A stretch of 64,000 nucleotides of DNA from Gaiellasilicea sp963811885. Its GTDB lineage: Bacteria > Actinomycetota > Thermoleophilia > Gaiellales > Gaiellaceae. The stretch lies in assembly GCA_963811885.1 (NCBI GenBank), contig CAWETB010000015.1, forward strand, positions 248,001-312,000. The letters are read 5' to 3'. The notes beneath the pieces were generated by a model that saw only the letters and a program-made list of their open reading frames with translations, did no database searches and was not told where the DNA came from. Shown piece after piece: positions 55,145 through 64,000 of this stretch (positions are counted from its first letter, which is position 1; each line of letters begins with the position of its first letter). A program made the position numbers and the translations under genes.

Positions 55145-55906
55145 GTGGCCACCTCCGCACCGATCCTCGCCACGCGGAACCTCGGGCTCGACATCGGCGG
55201 CGCGAAAATCGTCGCCGATGTCTCGCTCGAGGTCCGCGCGGGCGAGCTCGTGGGCATCATCGGGCCGAACGGCGCCGGCAAGACGACGCTCTTCAACCTG
55301 CTCTCGGGGCTCATGCGCCCGACGGCGGGGAGTGTCGAGCTGCACGGCCGTGACGTGACGGGAGAGTCGCCGTACCGGCGCGCCCGTGCGGGGCTCGGCC
55401 GCACGTTCCAGGTCTCGAGCGTCTTTCCGCTCCTGTCCGTCTACGAGAACGCGCGTCTCGCGGCCGAGTCCGAGCTCGGTGGGTCGCTGCGGATCTGGCG
55501 CCGCGCCGCCTCGGTCAAGGAAGCGCGGGACCGGGCGAGTGAGGCGCTCGTCCGGGTCGGCCTCGGTGCGCGGATGCCCTGGCCCGCGGGGCTGCTCTCG
55601 CATGGCGACAAGCGCAAGCTCGAGCTGGCGATGCTGCTCGCGAGCCGTCCCGACGTGATCCTGCTCGACGAGCCGATGGCCGGCGTCTCGGCCGAGGACG
55701 TCGACGAGCTGGTCGAGCTGATCCGGTCGGTGCACAAGGAGGAGGGAAAGACGGTGCTGATGGTCGAGCACCGGATGGAGGTCGTGATCGGCCTCGCCGA
55801 GAAGATCGCGGTCATGCACCACGGCTCGCTGCTCGCCTTCGACGAGCCGGCCGCGGTGATGGCGAACGAGACCGTGCAGACCGCCTACCTGGGAGAGCCG
55901 CTCTAG
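55145..55906 (+). CDS. ABC importer ATPase, LivG-type
   Basis: 253 residues. Walker A GPNGAGKTT, signature LLSHGDKRKLELAMLLA, Walker B VILLDEPMAGVS and switch His in VEHRM. It has the LivG C-terminal part (AYLGEPL). It pairs with LivF to drive the two permeases. GTG start; its TAG overlaps the GTG of the next gene. Confidence 0.94.
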   Translation: MATSAPILATRNLGLDIGGAKIVADVSLEVRAGELVGIIGPNGAGKTTLFNLLSGLMRPTAGSVELHGRDVTGESPYRRARAGLGRTFQVSSVFPLLSVYENARLAAESELGGSLRIWRRAASVKEARDRASEALVRVGLGARMPWPAGLLSHGDKRKLELAMLLASRPDVILLDEPMAGVSAEDVDELVELIRSVHKEEGKTVLMVEHRMEVVIGLAEKIAVMHHGSLLAFDEPAAVMANETVQTAYLGEPL

Positions 55907-56607
55907 TGGCGCTGATCCGCGTCGGCGACCTCCACGTCCACCTGGGCGAGTCGCACGTGCTCCAGGGCGTCTCGTTCGAGGTGCCGGAGGGCGGCGTCAC
56001 GGCGCTGCTCGGCCGGAACGGCGTCGGCAAGACGACGACGCTGCGGGCGATGATGGGCCTGGTGCCGCGACGCGGGACGGTCGCGCTCGCCGGTGAGGAG
56101 CTGACCCGGCTGCCGACGCACGCGATCGTCCGGCGCGGGATCGGCTACGTGCCCGAGGACCGCGACGTCTTCGCCGGGCTCTCCGTCGACGAGAACCTGC
56201 GCCTCGCCGAGCGCAGCCAGAAGCCTCGCTACGAGCTCGTCTACGAGCTCTTTCCGGAGTTGAAGGTGCGCGGCGCGCAGAAGGCCGGCACGCTCTCGGG
56301 CGGCCAGCAGCAGATGGTCGCGATCGCGCGGGCGCTGCTGAACGACAACCCCGTGCTGCTCGTCGACGAGCCGACCAAGGGGCTGGCGCCGCTGCTCGTG
56401 ACCGAGGTCGCGGCGGCGCTCGAGCGGGCCGCCGAGCTGACGACGGTGCTCCTCGTCGAGCAGAACCTCGCCGTCGTCGCGCGCGTGGCGCAGCAGGTCG
56501 TCGTGCTCGACATGGGGAGGGTCGTGCACTCGGGTCCGGCCGCCGAGCTGCTCGGCGACCCGCAGAAGGTGCGCTCGCTCCTCGGCGTGCACGGAGGCTC
56601 GCATTGA
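55906..56607 (+). CDS. ABC importer ATPase, LivF-type
   Basis: 233 residues. Walker A GRNGVGKTTT, signature TLSGGQQQMVAIARAL, Walker B VLLVDEPTKGLAP. GYVPEDRDVFAGLSVDENL is the LivF-specific Q-loop region. The stop overlaps the TTG of the first permease gene by 4 bases. Confidence 0.95.
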   Translation: MALIRVGDLHVHLGESHVLQGVSFEVPEGGVTALLGRNGVGKTTTLRAMMGLVPRRGTVALAGEELTRLPTHAIVRRGIGYVPEDRDVFAGLSVDENLRLAERSQKPRYELVYELFPELKVRGAQKAGTLSGGQQQMVAIARALLNDNPVLLVDEPTKGLAPLLVTEVAAALERAAELTTVLLVEQNLAVVARVAQQVVVLDMGRVVHSGPAAELLGDPQKVRSLLGVHGGSH

Positions 56608-57485
56608 GCACCTTCGTCCTGCTCACGATCACCGGCCTCGGCCTCGGCGCGATGTACTTCCTGATCGCGTCCGGGCTCTCGCTGATCTACGGCCTGATGG
56701 GCGTGCTCAACTTCGCGCACGGGGCGCTGCTCACCGTCGGCGCCTACGCGACGTGGTGGACGTCGACGAAGGTCGACGGCAGCGTCGGGACGAAGCTCCT
56801 CGTCGGCGCGGTCGTCGGGCTTGCAGTCGGCGCCGTGCTCGCCGCGCTGATCGAGCTCGTCCTGATCCGGCCGCTCTACCGCCGCCCCGTCGAGCAGGTC
56901 CTCGTCACCGTCGGCCTCGCCTTCGTCCTCAACGCGCTGGTGGAGGCGATCTGGGGCTTCGACGCGCGGCCGTTCCCCGTGCCGAGCTGGATGATCGACA
57001 CGACCAGCGTGCTCGGCGCCTCGATTCCGAACGACCGCTTCGTGGAGATCGCGACGGCCGCGCTCGTGCTCGTCGGCCTGAACGCGTTCCTTCGCTACAC
57101 GCGCTACGGCCTGATCATCCGCGCCGGCGTCGAGAACCGGGCGATGGTGACCGCGCTCGGGATCGACGTGCGCAAGGCATTCACGCTCGTCTTCGCGCTC
57201 GGCGGCGTCCTGGCGGCGCTCGCGGGCGTGCTCTCCGGCGTCTACTACGGCGTCGTCGATCCGAGCCGCGGCACGTCGCTCCTGATCTTCGCCTTCATCG
57301 TCGTCGTCATCGGCGGCTTCGGCTCGATCGGCGGCACCGCCGTCGCGGCGGTCGCGGTCGGTCTGATCCAGCAGTACGCGAACTACTACGCGTCGAGCGG
57401 GCTCGGCGACCTCGCCGTCGTGCTCCTGCTCGCGATCGTGCTGCTGCTGAAGCCCGAGGGGCTGGCTCCGAAGGTGGCCCATTGA
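56604..57485 (+). CDS. ABC importer permease, LivH-type
   Basis: 293 residues, about eight membrane spans. Landmarks are GLSLIYGLMGVLNFAHGA and RAGVENRAMVTALGID (coupling helix), then FIVVVIGGFGSIGGTAV. TTG start overlapping livF, TGA overlapping the next TTG. Confidence 0.94.
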   Translation: MSTFVLLTITGLGLGAMYFLIASGLSLIYGLMGVLNFAHGALLTVGAYATWWTSTKVDGSVGTKLLVGAVVGLAVGAVLAALIELVLIRPLYRRPVEQVLVTVGLAFVLNALVEAIWGFDARPFPVPSWMIDTTSVLGASIPNDRFVEIATAALVLVGLNAFLRYTRYGLIIRAGVENRAMVTALGIDVRKAFTLVFALGGVLAALAGVLSGVYYGVVDPSRGTSLLIFAFIVVVIGGFGSIGGTAVAAVAVGLIQQYANYYASSGLGDLAVVLLLAIVLLLKPEGLAPKVAH

Positions 57486-58534
57486 GCCGCGTCCGGCCGC
57501 TCCTCGTGCCCGTGGTGCTCCTGGCGGTCTTCGCGGTCCTGCCGCTGCTCTCGCTCGACATCCCGGTCATCTTCGGCGGCCCGCTCGACAGCCCCGGCAC
57601 GCTCGGCCTGCTGGCGCTCTGCCTCACGTTCGCGGGGGTTGCGCTGACCTACGACCTGCTCTTCGGGATCACGGGCCTGCTCTCGTTCGGGCACGCCCTC
57701 TACTTCGCGATCGGCGTCTACCTGATGACGATCGCGCTGACGAAGTGGGAGTGGGGCTTCGCCCAGTCGCTGCTCGTCGTGGCGGTTGCGGGGATCCTGG
57801 TGCCGCTCGTGCTCGGTGCCGTCAGCCTCCGCGTCGGCGGAATCGCCTTCGCGATGGTCACACTCGCCTTCGCCCAGGCGGGCCAGGTGCTGGTGCAGAA
57901 GAACCCGAACGGCCTGACAGGCGGCGAGGAGGGGCTCGGTCTCAACTTCGAGGCGATCCCGGACTTCTTCGTCGGCGTCCTCAACACGAAGCACCTCTAC
58001 TGGCTCGCGCTCGGCTACGCGGCCGTCGTCTTCGTCGTCGTGCGCTGGGCCGTGAACAGCTCGCCGGGGCACGTCTGGCAGGCGATCCGCGAGAACGAGC
58101 GCCGGGTCGAGGTGATCGGGCTGCAGCCGTTCCGCTTCAAGCTGCTCGCGTTCGTGCTCGCGTCGTTCCTCGCCACGGCCGGCGGCGTGGTCTGGCTGCT
58201 CGTGCTCGGCACCGGCGCCTCGCCGCAGGTGACGACCGCGAGCTTCACCCTGACACTCCTCGTGATGGTCGTGATCGGCGGCGCCGGCACCCGGTACGGC
58301 GCGCTGCTCGGCGGCTTCCTCTACACCCTCGCCGACCAGCGGCTCGGCTCGCTCGCGGGCTCGTCGCGGGTCGACGATCTGCCGACGGTGCTCTCGACGC
58401 CGCTCTCGGAGCCGCTCTTCATCCTCGGCACGCTCTTCATCCTGCTCGTCTTCTTCGTCCCCGGCGGGCTCGCGAGCATCGCCAACCGCCGCTGGCGCCG
58501 CCGCCGGATGGAGCCCATGGAGGGAATGCAGTGA
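57482..58534 (+). CDS. ABC importer permease, LivM-type
   Basis: 350 residues, about nine to ten spans. Landmarks are LTYDLLFGITGLLSFGHAL, GGEEGLGL, AIRENERRVEVIGLQPFRFK (coupling helix) and VMVVIGGAGTRYGALLGG. Start TTG 57482. The stop overlaps the GTG of the hydrolase gene by 4 bases, so transport and metabolism genes are one operon. Confidence 0.93.
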   Translation: MSRVRPLLVPVVLLAVFAVLPLLSLDIPVIFGGPLDSPGTLGLLALCLTFAGVALTYDLLFGITGLLSFGHALYFAIGVYLMTIALTKWEWGFAQSLLVVAVAGILVPLVLGAVSLRVGGIAFAMVTLAFAQAGQVLVQKNPNGLTGGEEGLGLNFEAIPDFFVGVLNTKHLYWLALGYAAVVFVVVRWAVNSSPGHVWQAIRENERRVEVIGLQPFRFKLLAFVLASFLATAGGVVWLLVLGTGASPQVTTASFTLTLLVMVVIGGAGTRYGALLGGFLYTLADQRLGSLAGSSRVDDLPTVLSTPLSEPLFILGTLFILLVFFVPGGLASIANRRWRRRRMEPMEGMQ

Positions 58535-59276
58535 GGATCGCCTGGGAGCGTCACGGCAGCGGCGCAGCCGCTGCTTCTGATCCACGGCCTCGGCTATGCC
58601 CGCTGGGGCTGGGAGCCGGTCGTCGAGCCGCTGGCGCGGTCGTTCGACGTGATCCTCTTCGACAATCGCGGCATCGGCGAGAGCGACGCACCGCCGGGGC
58701 CGTACACGGCGGCCGGGCTGGCCGCGGACGCGGCGCAGGTGCTCGACGAGGCCGGGGTCGAGCGTGCCCATGTGCTCGGCACGAGCCTCGGCGGCATGGT
58801 CGCGCAGGAGCTCGCGCTCGCCGCTCCGGAGCGCGTCGACAGGCTCGTGCTCGCCTGCACGACGCCCGGCGGGCCGGAGTCGTTCCCGATGCCCGAGCAA
58901 ACGGTGAAGCTGCTGACGAGCGGCGCCACGCTGCGCCAGTTCGTCGAAAATGCGCTCGCGCCGGACCCGGACGAGGAGATCGTCGAGCGGATCCTGCGCC
59001 ACCGCGAGGCGACGGCGCAGCCGTTCGACGCCTGGAGCGCGCAGGCAGCGGCGGGCGCGGCCTTCGACGCCCTCGATCGTGTCGAGGGGATCGCCGCGCC
59101 GACGCTCATCCTCCACGGAACGGAAGATGCGGTCGTGGACTCGCGGAACGCCGCCCTGCTCGAGCGCCGGATACCCGATGCCCGCGTCGAGCTCTTCCCG
59201 GGCGCCGGCCACCTCTTCTTCTGGGAGCAGCCCGATCGCTTCGTCGAGATCGTGACGGAGTTCCTCGGCGGCGTAG
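58531..59276 (+). CDS. Alpha/beta hydrolase (frameshifted, stop uncertain)
   Basis: About 247 residues. Landmarks are LLLIHGLGYARWGWEPV (oxyanion loop), FDNRGIGES, nucleophile elbow GTSLGGMVAQELAL (GxSxG), ILHGTEDAVVDSRN (Asp) and PGAGHLFFWEQPD (His). One extra base near 58562 shifts the first 11 codons. As sequenced, the frame does not stop but runs into the ligase gene. An extra G near 59267 would hide a TAG at 59274-59276, which I take as the natural end. It may release acyl groups or open lactones. Confidence 0.82.
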
Positions 59277-59302
59277 GCTTGACGGAGCCGCGCGGAGTCC
59301 GA

Positions 59303-60762
59303 GTGAGTGAATTGACGCTCGGCCGCTGGATCCGCGACCGTGCCCGGACGACGCCCGCGCGCGTCGCGATCGACTGCGGCGGCGAGGTGACGACCTATGC
59401 CGAGCTCGATGCGCGCTCCGACGCCTCGCGGCCGGCCTGCTCGAGGCCGGGCTCGCGCCGGGTGACCGCGTGGCGACGCTGACGGCGACGAGCCCGGAGC
59501 ATGTCGTCGTCTTCTTCGCCTGCGCCAAGGCGGGACTGATCCTGATGCCGCTGAACACGCGGCTCGCGGCGCCGGAGCTCCGCTACCAGCTGGAGGACGC
59601 GGAGCCGTCTGTGCTCCTCTGCTCGCCGGAGTTCGCCGAGCTCGGCGCGAGCCTGCACGAGCGAACGGCGCCGCTCGAAGCCTTGCAACAGCCTGTTGCA
59701 AAGTCCCTCCCCGAGCCCGAGGACGGCGACGGCCTCTTGCTCGTCTACACCTCGGGCACGACCGGGAAGCCGAAGGGCGCGCTGCTGACGCACGCGAACT
59801 GCTTCTGGACGAACCTCTCCTTCGACCGCGTCGCCGGCCTCAGTGCCGAGGACACGGTGCTGCAGGTGCTGCCGCAGTTCCACGTCGGCGGCTGGAACGT
59901 GCAGCCGCTGCTGGCGTGGTGGAAGGGCGCCACAGTCGTGCTCGAGCCCGCCTTCGATCCGGCTCGCGCGCTGCAGCTGATCGCCGAGAAGCGGGTCACG
60001 ACGATGATGGGCGTTCCAGCGACGTACCTCTTCATGGCGCAGGATCCCGGCTTCGCGAACGCGGATCTCTGGACGCTGCGGCGCGCGGTCGTCGGCGGCG
60101 CGCCGATGCCCGAGGCGCTGCTCGAGACCTGGCACGAGCGGGGCGTCGAGATCGTCCAGGGCTACGGCCTGACCGAGGCCGCGCCGAACGTGCTCTGTCT
60201 GCCGCCCGAGGATGCGGCGCGGAAGCGCGGCTTCGCCGGCAAGCCCTACCCGCACGTCGACGTCGCCCTCCGCGACACCGAGAGCGGCCGCCTGCTCGAC
60301 GGCGCCGCCGAGGGCGAGCTGCTCGTCAAGGGGCCGAACGTGTTCGCGGGCTACTGGCGCAACACCGAGGCGACCGACGCCGCCTTCGCGGGCGGCTGGC
60401 TCGTCACCGGCGACGTCGCTGCGCGGGACGACGAGGGCTACTACCGGATCGTCGGGAGGACGAAGGACATGGTCATCTCGGGCGGCGAGAACGTCTATCC
60501 GGCCGAGATCGAGAACGTGCTCCACGAGCATCCGGCCGTGAAGGAGGCCGCGGTCGTCGGCGTGCCGGACGAACGCTGGGGCGAGGCATGCCTTGCGTTC
60601 GTCGTGCGCGACGGCGACGCGACCGAGGAGGAGCTGCTCGAGCATTGCCGCGGCCGGCTGGCGCGCTACAAGGTGCCGAAGGGCTTCCGCTTCGTCGACT
60701 CGCTGCCGCGGAACGCGCTCGACAAGGTCGTCAAGTCGGAGCTCCTGGAGCTGGCCCGATGA
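59303..60762 (+). CDS. Acyl-CoA synthetase (AMP-forming; frameshifted)
   Basis: About 487 residues. P-loop-like VYTSGTTGKPKGALLTH, VQGYGLTEAAPNV, WLVTGDVAARDDEGYY, VGRTKDMVISGGENVYP and the C-terminal KYKVPK-like RYKVPKGF with the catalytic Lys of ALDKVVKSEL. It activates a carboxylic acid to its CoA thioester. A base is missing near 59433. GTG 59303 is the family start. The ATGA at the end couples it to the TetR gene. Substrate unknown; medium-chain or aromatic acids are typical. Confidence 0.9.
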
Positions 60763-61357
60763 AAAGCAGCTGACCGCACGCGGCGAGCGCACCCGCCAGA
60801 AGCTGCTCGAGGCGGCCGAGCGGATCTTCGCCGAGCTCGGCTACCACGACGCGTCGATCGTGAAGATCACCGAGGCCGCCGGTGTCGGCCAGGGCACCTT
60901 CTACCTCTACTTCGCGAGCAAGAAGGAGGTCTTCGACGAGGTCGTGCTCGATCTGAACGTCCGTGTCCGCCATGCGATGACCGACGCGGCCGAGAAGGGC
61001 ACGACGCGCGCGGAGCAGGAGCTGCTCGGCTTCGGCGCCTTCTTCCGCTTCACCGCCGATCACCCGGCGCTCTACCGGATCATCCGGCAGGCCGAGTTCG
61101 TCTCGCCCGAGACGCTCGTCACGCACTACGACCGGCTGATGCGGCCGTACGCGGCGGGCCTGGAGCAGGCGATGGAGGCCGGCGAAGTGGCGCAGGGCGA
61201 CCCGGAGGTGCTCGCGTGGAGCCTGATGGGGATCGGCGAGCTCTGCGGCATGCGCTGGATCCTCTGGAACGGCGAGCACGGCATGCCCGAGCAGGTCTTC
61301 GACGAGCTGGCGCGGATCATCGTGCGCGCGCTCGGCGCGAAGGACCTCGATCCGTGA
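60759..61357 (+). CDS. TetR-family transcriptional regulator (possible indel at start)
   Basis: About 199 residues. The helix-turn-helix region is ASIVKITEAAGVGQGTFYLYF, followed by KKEVFDEVV, the TetR signature. The C-terminal ligand domain resembles fatty-acid-type regulators (ALYRIIRQAEFV, MGIGELCGMRWILW). ATG 60759 overlaps the ligase stop. The frame between codons 3 and 5 requires one added base, so the N terminus is unsure. It is a candidate repressor of this operon. Confidence 0.85.
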
Positions 61358-62343
61358 TCGGGCTCGCCGCGACGGCGACCTACCTCCCGGAAACCTGGAT
61401 GAGCGCCGCCGAGATCGCCGGCGCGAGCGGGATCCCGGAGCAGGTGATCCTGGAGAAGTTCGGCCTGCGCGGGAAGCACATCGCGGGCGCGGACGAGCAC
61501 GTCAGCGACATGTCGGTCGAAGCCGCGTCGCGCCTGCTCGGCCAGAACGCGATCGACCCGGCCGACATCGACGTCGTCATGTACTACGGCTCGCTCTGGA
61601 AGGACTACCCCGTCTGGCAGGCGGCGCCGTGGATCGCGCACCGGCTGGGCTGCAAGAACGCCTACGCGCTCGAGTACGCGAACGTCTCGTGCGGGACGCC
61701 GGTCGCGCTCCGGCTGGCGCGCAACTTCCTGCTCGCCGAGCCCGACGTCCGCAACGTCCTGATCGTGGCTGCGTGCCGCGAGTCGCACCTGCTCGACTAC
61801 GGGAACGAACGCTCGCGCTTCATGTTCAACTTCGGCGACGGGGCGGTTGCCGGGCTGCTGACGCGCGACGACGGTCACGAGCTGCTCGGCTGCCATGCGC
61901 TCACGGACGGCTCGTTCTCGCTCCAGGTGAAGGTGCCGGCGGGCGGCTCGGTCGAGCCGGCCTCGGCCGAGAGCGTCGCGGGCCGCCGCCATTTCCTGGA
62001 CGTCGCCGACCCGGCGGAGATGAAGGGCGGCCTCGACGAGGTCAGCCTGCCGAACTTCGTCGCCGCTGCCACTGGCGCGGTCGAGCGCTCGGGTGCGAAG
62101 CTGGAGGATGTGTCCTACCTCTGCGGGATCCACATGAAGCGCTCGATGCACGACGCGATCGTCGACGCGCTCGGCGGCCCGCGCGCGGCGTATCTCGACG
62201 ACACCGGCCACATGAGCGGCGTCGACTCGCTGCTCGCGCTCGACCGGGCGTCGCGGGCCGGCGAGCTCTCGGAGGGCGATCTCGTCCTGCTGCTGGCGGC
62301 GGGGACGGGCTACACCTGGGCGGCGTCGGTGGTCCGATGGTGA
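61354..62343 (+). CDS. KAS III-like beta-ketoacyl synthase (FabH family)
   Basis: 329 residues, thiolase fold. The active-site Cys is in EYANVSCGTPVAL. The His is in LCGIHMKRSMHD. The third position, usually Asn in GN-type loops of FabH, reads TGHMSGVDS with His. That departs from the fatty-acid-initiating enzymes and suggests a different condensation or acyl-transfer reaction. GTG overlaps the TetR stop. Next to MaoC and an acyl-CoA ligase, it likely acts on CoA thioesters. Confidence 0.87.
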   Translation: MIGLAATATYLPETWMSAAEIAGASGIPEQVILEKFGLRGKHIAGADEHVSDMSVEAASRLLGQNAIDPADIDVVMYYGSLWKDYPVWQAAPWIAHRLGCKNAYALEYANVSCGTPVALRLARNFLLAEPDVRNVLIVAACRESHLLDYGNERSRFMFNFGDGAVAGLLTRDDGHELLGCHALTDGSFSLQVKVPAGGSVEPASAESVAGRRHFLDVADPAEMKGGLDEVSLPNFVAAATGAVERSGAKLEDVSYLCGIHMKRSMHDAIVDALGGPRAAYLDDTGHMSGVDSLLALDRASRAGELSEGDLVLLLAAGTGYTWAASVVRW

Positions 62344-62774
62344 TCGAGGACCTGATCGGGCAGGAGCTCGTCTCGGAGTGGCGGTCGATCGAGCAGGAGC
62401 GGATCGACGAGTTCGCGCACGCCACCGACGACCCGCAGTGGATCCACACCGACCCGGAGGCCGCCGCGGCGGGGCCGTTCGGGACGACGATCGCGCACGG
62501 GTTCCTGACGCTCTCGCTCGTCGTGCCGATGTTCGCGGAGGCGCTGCCGCCGCTCGAGGGGTACGGGATGACGCTCAACTACGGGCTCAACCGGGTCCGC
62601 TTCACCTCGCCGGTGCCGTCCGGGGCGCGCATCCGGGGCCGCTTCCGGGTCGAGGACGTCGAGGACGTCGCCTTCGGCAAGCAGGCCCGTGTCGCCGCGA
62701 CGATCGAGCTCGAGGGGCAGGAGAAGCCTGCCTGCGTCGCGGAGGCGCTCTTCCGCTTCCTCAATCCAGCGTGA
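62337..62774 (+). CDS. MaoC-like (R)-specific enoyl-CoA hydratase
   Basis: 145 residues, hot-dog fold. The hydratase-2 dyad lies in HATDDPQWIHTDPE (Asp, His), followed by GTTIAHGFLTLSL. NYGLNRVRFTSPVP is the typical second strand. It would hydrate 2-enoyl-CoA. The start overlaps the KAS III stop; the 3' end overlaps the convergent hydrolase by 14 bases. Confidence 0.92.
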   Translation: MVIEDLIGQELVSEWRSIEQERIDEFAHATDDPQWIHTDPEAAAAGPFGTTIAHGFLTLSLVVPMFAEALPPLEGYGMTLNYGLNRVRFTSPVPSGARIRGRFRVEDVEDVAFGKQARVAATIELEGQEKPACVAEALFRFLNPA

Positions 62775-63471
62775 GCCGCTCGCCCAGCCGCAGGACGCGG
62801 TAGGCCTGGCCGAGCCGCTCGCACTCGGCGACGAATGCGTCCGGTGACGCCGTGTTGAACTCGAACATGTCGTAGTGGCACGGGACGGCGAGCGCCGCGT
62901 CGACCGTCTGCGCGAGCCGCGCCGCCTCCGGCCCGTCGAGGTTGCCGAGCTTGCCGTTGATCGGGAGGAAGGCCACGTCGACGCCGCGGACGCCGGGGTC
63001 GATCCAGCTCGTGTCGCCCGAGTGATAGAGGCGACGCGGGCCTGCCTCGATCACGAAGCCGACGCAGTGCCCGCCGTAATGCATGGCGGGGACGGCCTCG
63101 ACGCGAAAGCCGCCGACCTCGATCGTCTCGCCCTCCGAGATCGCGGTCACCTCGCCGCCGCTCCTTTCGCGGGCGAGCTCGACGATGCCGGCCGGAGCGA
63201 CGAGCGGCGCGCCGATCGCGCGCAGCGTCTCGCCGTCGAGGTGGTCGGTGTGGCCGTGCGTCGAGAGCACGACGTCGACGAACGCGAGCTGCTCGGGCGC
63301 GACGACACGCGGGTGCATCCGGACATGCGGCGTCTCGGTGCCCTCGTACTTCGCGGTCAGCGAGTCGGAGAGATAGGGATCGACGAGCAGGTGCCGGCCC
63401 TCGTGACCGATGAGGAAACCGCTCTGCCCGAGCCACCAGATGTGGGTGCCGGCGGCGGAGGGCTCGATCAC
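62761..63471 (-). CDS. MBL-fold metal-dependent hydrolase (UPF0173/UlaG-like)
   Basis: 236 residues. Zinc motif STHGHTDHLDGE (HxHxDH), then AMHYGGHCVGFVIE, LYHSGDTSW and VPCHYDMFEF carrying further metal ligands. No signal peptide. Family members are UlaG-like lactonases or uncharacterised hydrolases. Its GTG overlaps the stop of the upstream MetE-like gene, so the two are coupled. Confidence 0.88.
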   Translation of the reverse strand: MIEPSAAGTHIWWLGQSGFLIGHEGRHLLVDPYLSDSLTAKYEGTETPHVRMHPRVVAPEQLAFVDVVLSTHGHTDHLDGETLRAIGAPLVAPAGIVELARERSGGEVTAISEGETIEVGGFRVEAVPAMHYGGHCVGFVIEAGPRRLYHSGDTSWIDPGVRGVDVAFLPINGKLGNLDGPEAARLAQTVDAALAVPCHYDMFEFNTASPDAFVAECERLGQAYRVLRLGERLTLD

Positions 63472-64000
63472 AGCTCGTCGCGGACGAGCCGGACGCCGGC
63501 GACGAGGTTCGCGAGCTTCCGCTTCGCCGCCCAGCGCGCCGTCTGGCTGAGGCCGCAGTCGGTCGAGAAGGCGAGCCGCTCGGGCGGCGCCAGCTCGGCG
63601 AACCGGCGGACGCGCGCGGCCACGTCCTCTGGCGTCTCGACGTAGTAGCTCTTGACGTCGATCACGCCGACGGCGACGTCCTTCGTCTCGGCGATCGTGC
63701 CGACGAGCTCGGCCTCGGCGAGCTCGCGGCTCGCCATCTCGAGGTGGATCTCGTCGACGGCGACGCCGAGGAAGGCGGGGAAGAGCGGCGCGTACTGCCG
63801 CGGCGCGACGGCGCGGCCCTTGTAGTTGCCGAAGCAGAGATGCGTCGAGAGCCGCGCCCGGCCCACCACCGGCGCCACCGTGCGGTTGAAGAGGTCGACA
63901 AGCCGCTCCGGGTCCTCGCGGTGCGCGTAGCAGCTCATCGAGGGCTCGTCGATCGCGATCTCGGCGCAGCCCGCGTCGGCGAGCGCGACGAGCTCCGCCT
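63468..64000 (-). CDS. Cobalamin-independent methionine synthase-like protein, 5' end cut by window
   Basis: At least 177 residues of the C-terminal part; the start lies beyond the right edge. Landmarks are IAIDEPSM, HLCFGNYKGRAV (zinc Cys and substrate loop), IHLEMASRELAEAEL, VGVIDVKSYYVETPEDV and FSTDCGLSQTARWAA (second zinc Cys). This is the MetE C-terminal barrel, which binds homocysteine-like thiols through zinc. Many short relatives are not true methionine synthases and act on other methyl donors. Confidence 0.85.
   Translation of the reverse strand, partial: AELVALADAGCAEIAIDEPSMSCYAHREDPERLVDLFNRTVAPVVGRARLSTHLCFGNYKGRAVAPRQYAPLFPAFLGVAVDEIHLEMASRELAEAELVGTIAETKDVAVGVIDVKSYYVETPEDVAARVRRFAELAPPERLAFSTDCGLSQTARWAAKRKLANLVAGVRLVRDEL

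Noticed and set aside
53911..58534. Definite leucine/isoleucine/valine transporter
   Set aside because: Homology gives only the transporter class; the metabolic genes in the same operon point to another type of ligand.

Overview
This 64 kb window is a compact, very GC-rich, almost entirely coding stretch of a bacterial chromosome. Four features point to Actinomycetota, and the style (compact divergent and convergent genes, secD and secF in one chain, many GTG/TTG starts) suggests the class Thermoleophilia (Gaiellales/Solirubrobacterales). They are a division and cell wall cluster without ftsA, a MurE with the meso-diaminopimelate motif DNPR, a queA-tgt-yajC-secDF order, and TAGNNT-type -10 elements. 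The class-level placement is inference; no rRNA gene is present to confirm it. I see no tRNA, rRNA, CRISPR array, prophage or insertion sequence.

Layout. 0-5 kb: a tiny membrane protein, 3-hydroxyacyl-CoA dehydrogenase, a CPA1 antiporter, a secreted protein and an OmpR-type two-component pair. 5-11 kb: queA, tgt, yajC and a fused secDF. 11-19 kb: a K+/H+-type antiporter with a TrkA-C tail, a UbiB-family kinase, a Kelch protein opposite a degenerate response regulator, a repair-flavoured group (ogt, ECF sigma factor, AlkZ-like winged-helix protein) and a PfkB kinase behind a strongly folding leader. 18.8-33.5 kb: the dcw cluster mraZ-rsmH-ftsL-ftsI-murE-murF-mraY-murD-ftsW-murG-murC-murB-ftsQ-ftsZ, with a MraZ-type operator at its head and a 19-codon upstream ORF coupled to ftsZ. 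33.6-38 kb: the glycine cleavage operon gcvT-gcvH-gcvPA-gcvPB. 38-49 kb: accessory-like genes, namely two HExxH proteins, a long rod protein with an N-terminal MshEN (cyclic-di-GMP type) domain, an ArsR/SRPBCC-ankyrin/rlmN operon, threonine aldolase, a serine beta-lactamase-like protein, a 1.3 kb islet of small genes and a Ca2+/H+ exchanger. 49-54 kb: a Cys-rich protein, nfo, gltX, a lone receiver protein and an M3-like peptidase. 53.8-62.8 kb: a branched-chain-type ABC importer followed by a hydrolase, an acyl-CoA ligase, a TetR regulator, a KAS III-like enzyme and a MaoC hydratase, which reads as an uptake and acyl-CoA activation module. The right edge holds an MBL-fold hydrolase and a truncated MetE-like gene.

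Two window-wide patterns matter. First, about 30 genes or gene parts are split by single-base frameshifts, mostly one extra base, including essential genes (secDF, murB, murC, murD, murG, ftsW, gltX). I treat these as single genes with probable assembly indels and state where each break lies. Second, many genes begin 6-9 bases after a TANNNT hexamer without a Shine-Dalgarno sequence, which fits leaderless transcription; two divergent pairs appear to share one -10 core. The strongest candidate for something undescribed is the MshEN plus hendecad-repeat rod protein at 39.5-41.5 kb. The structured pfkB leader and the ftsZ upstream ORF come next.
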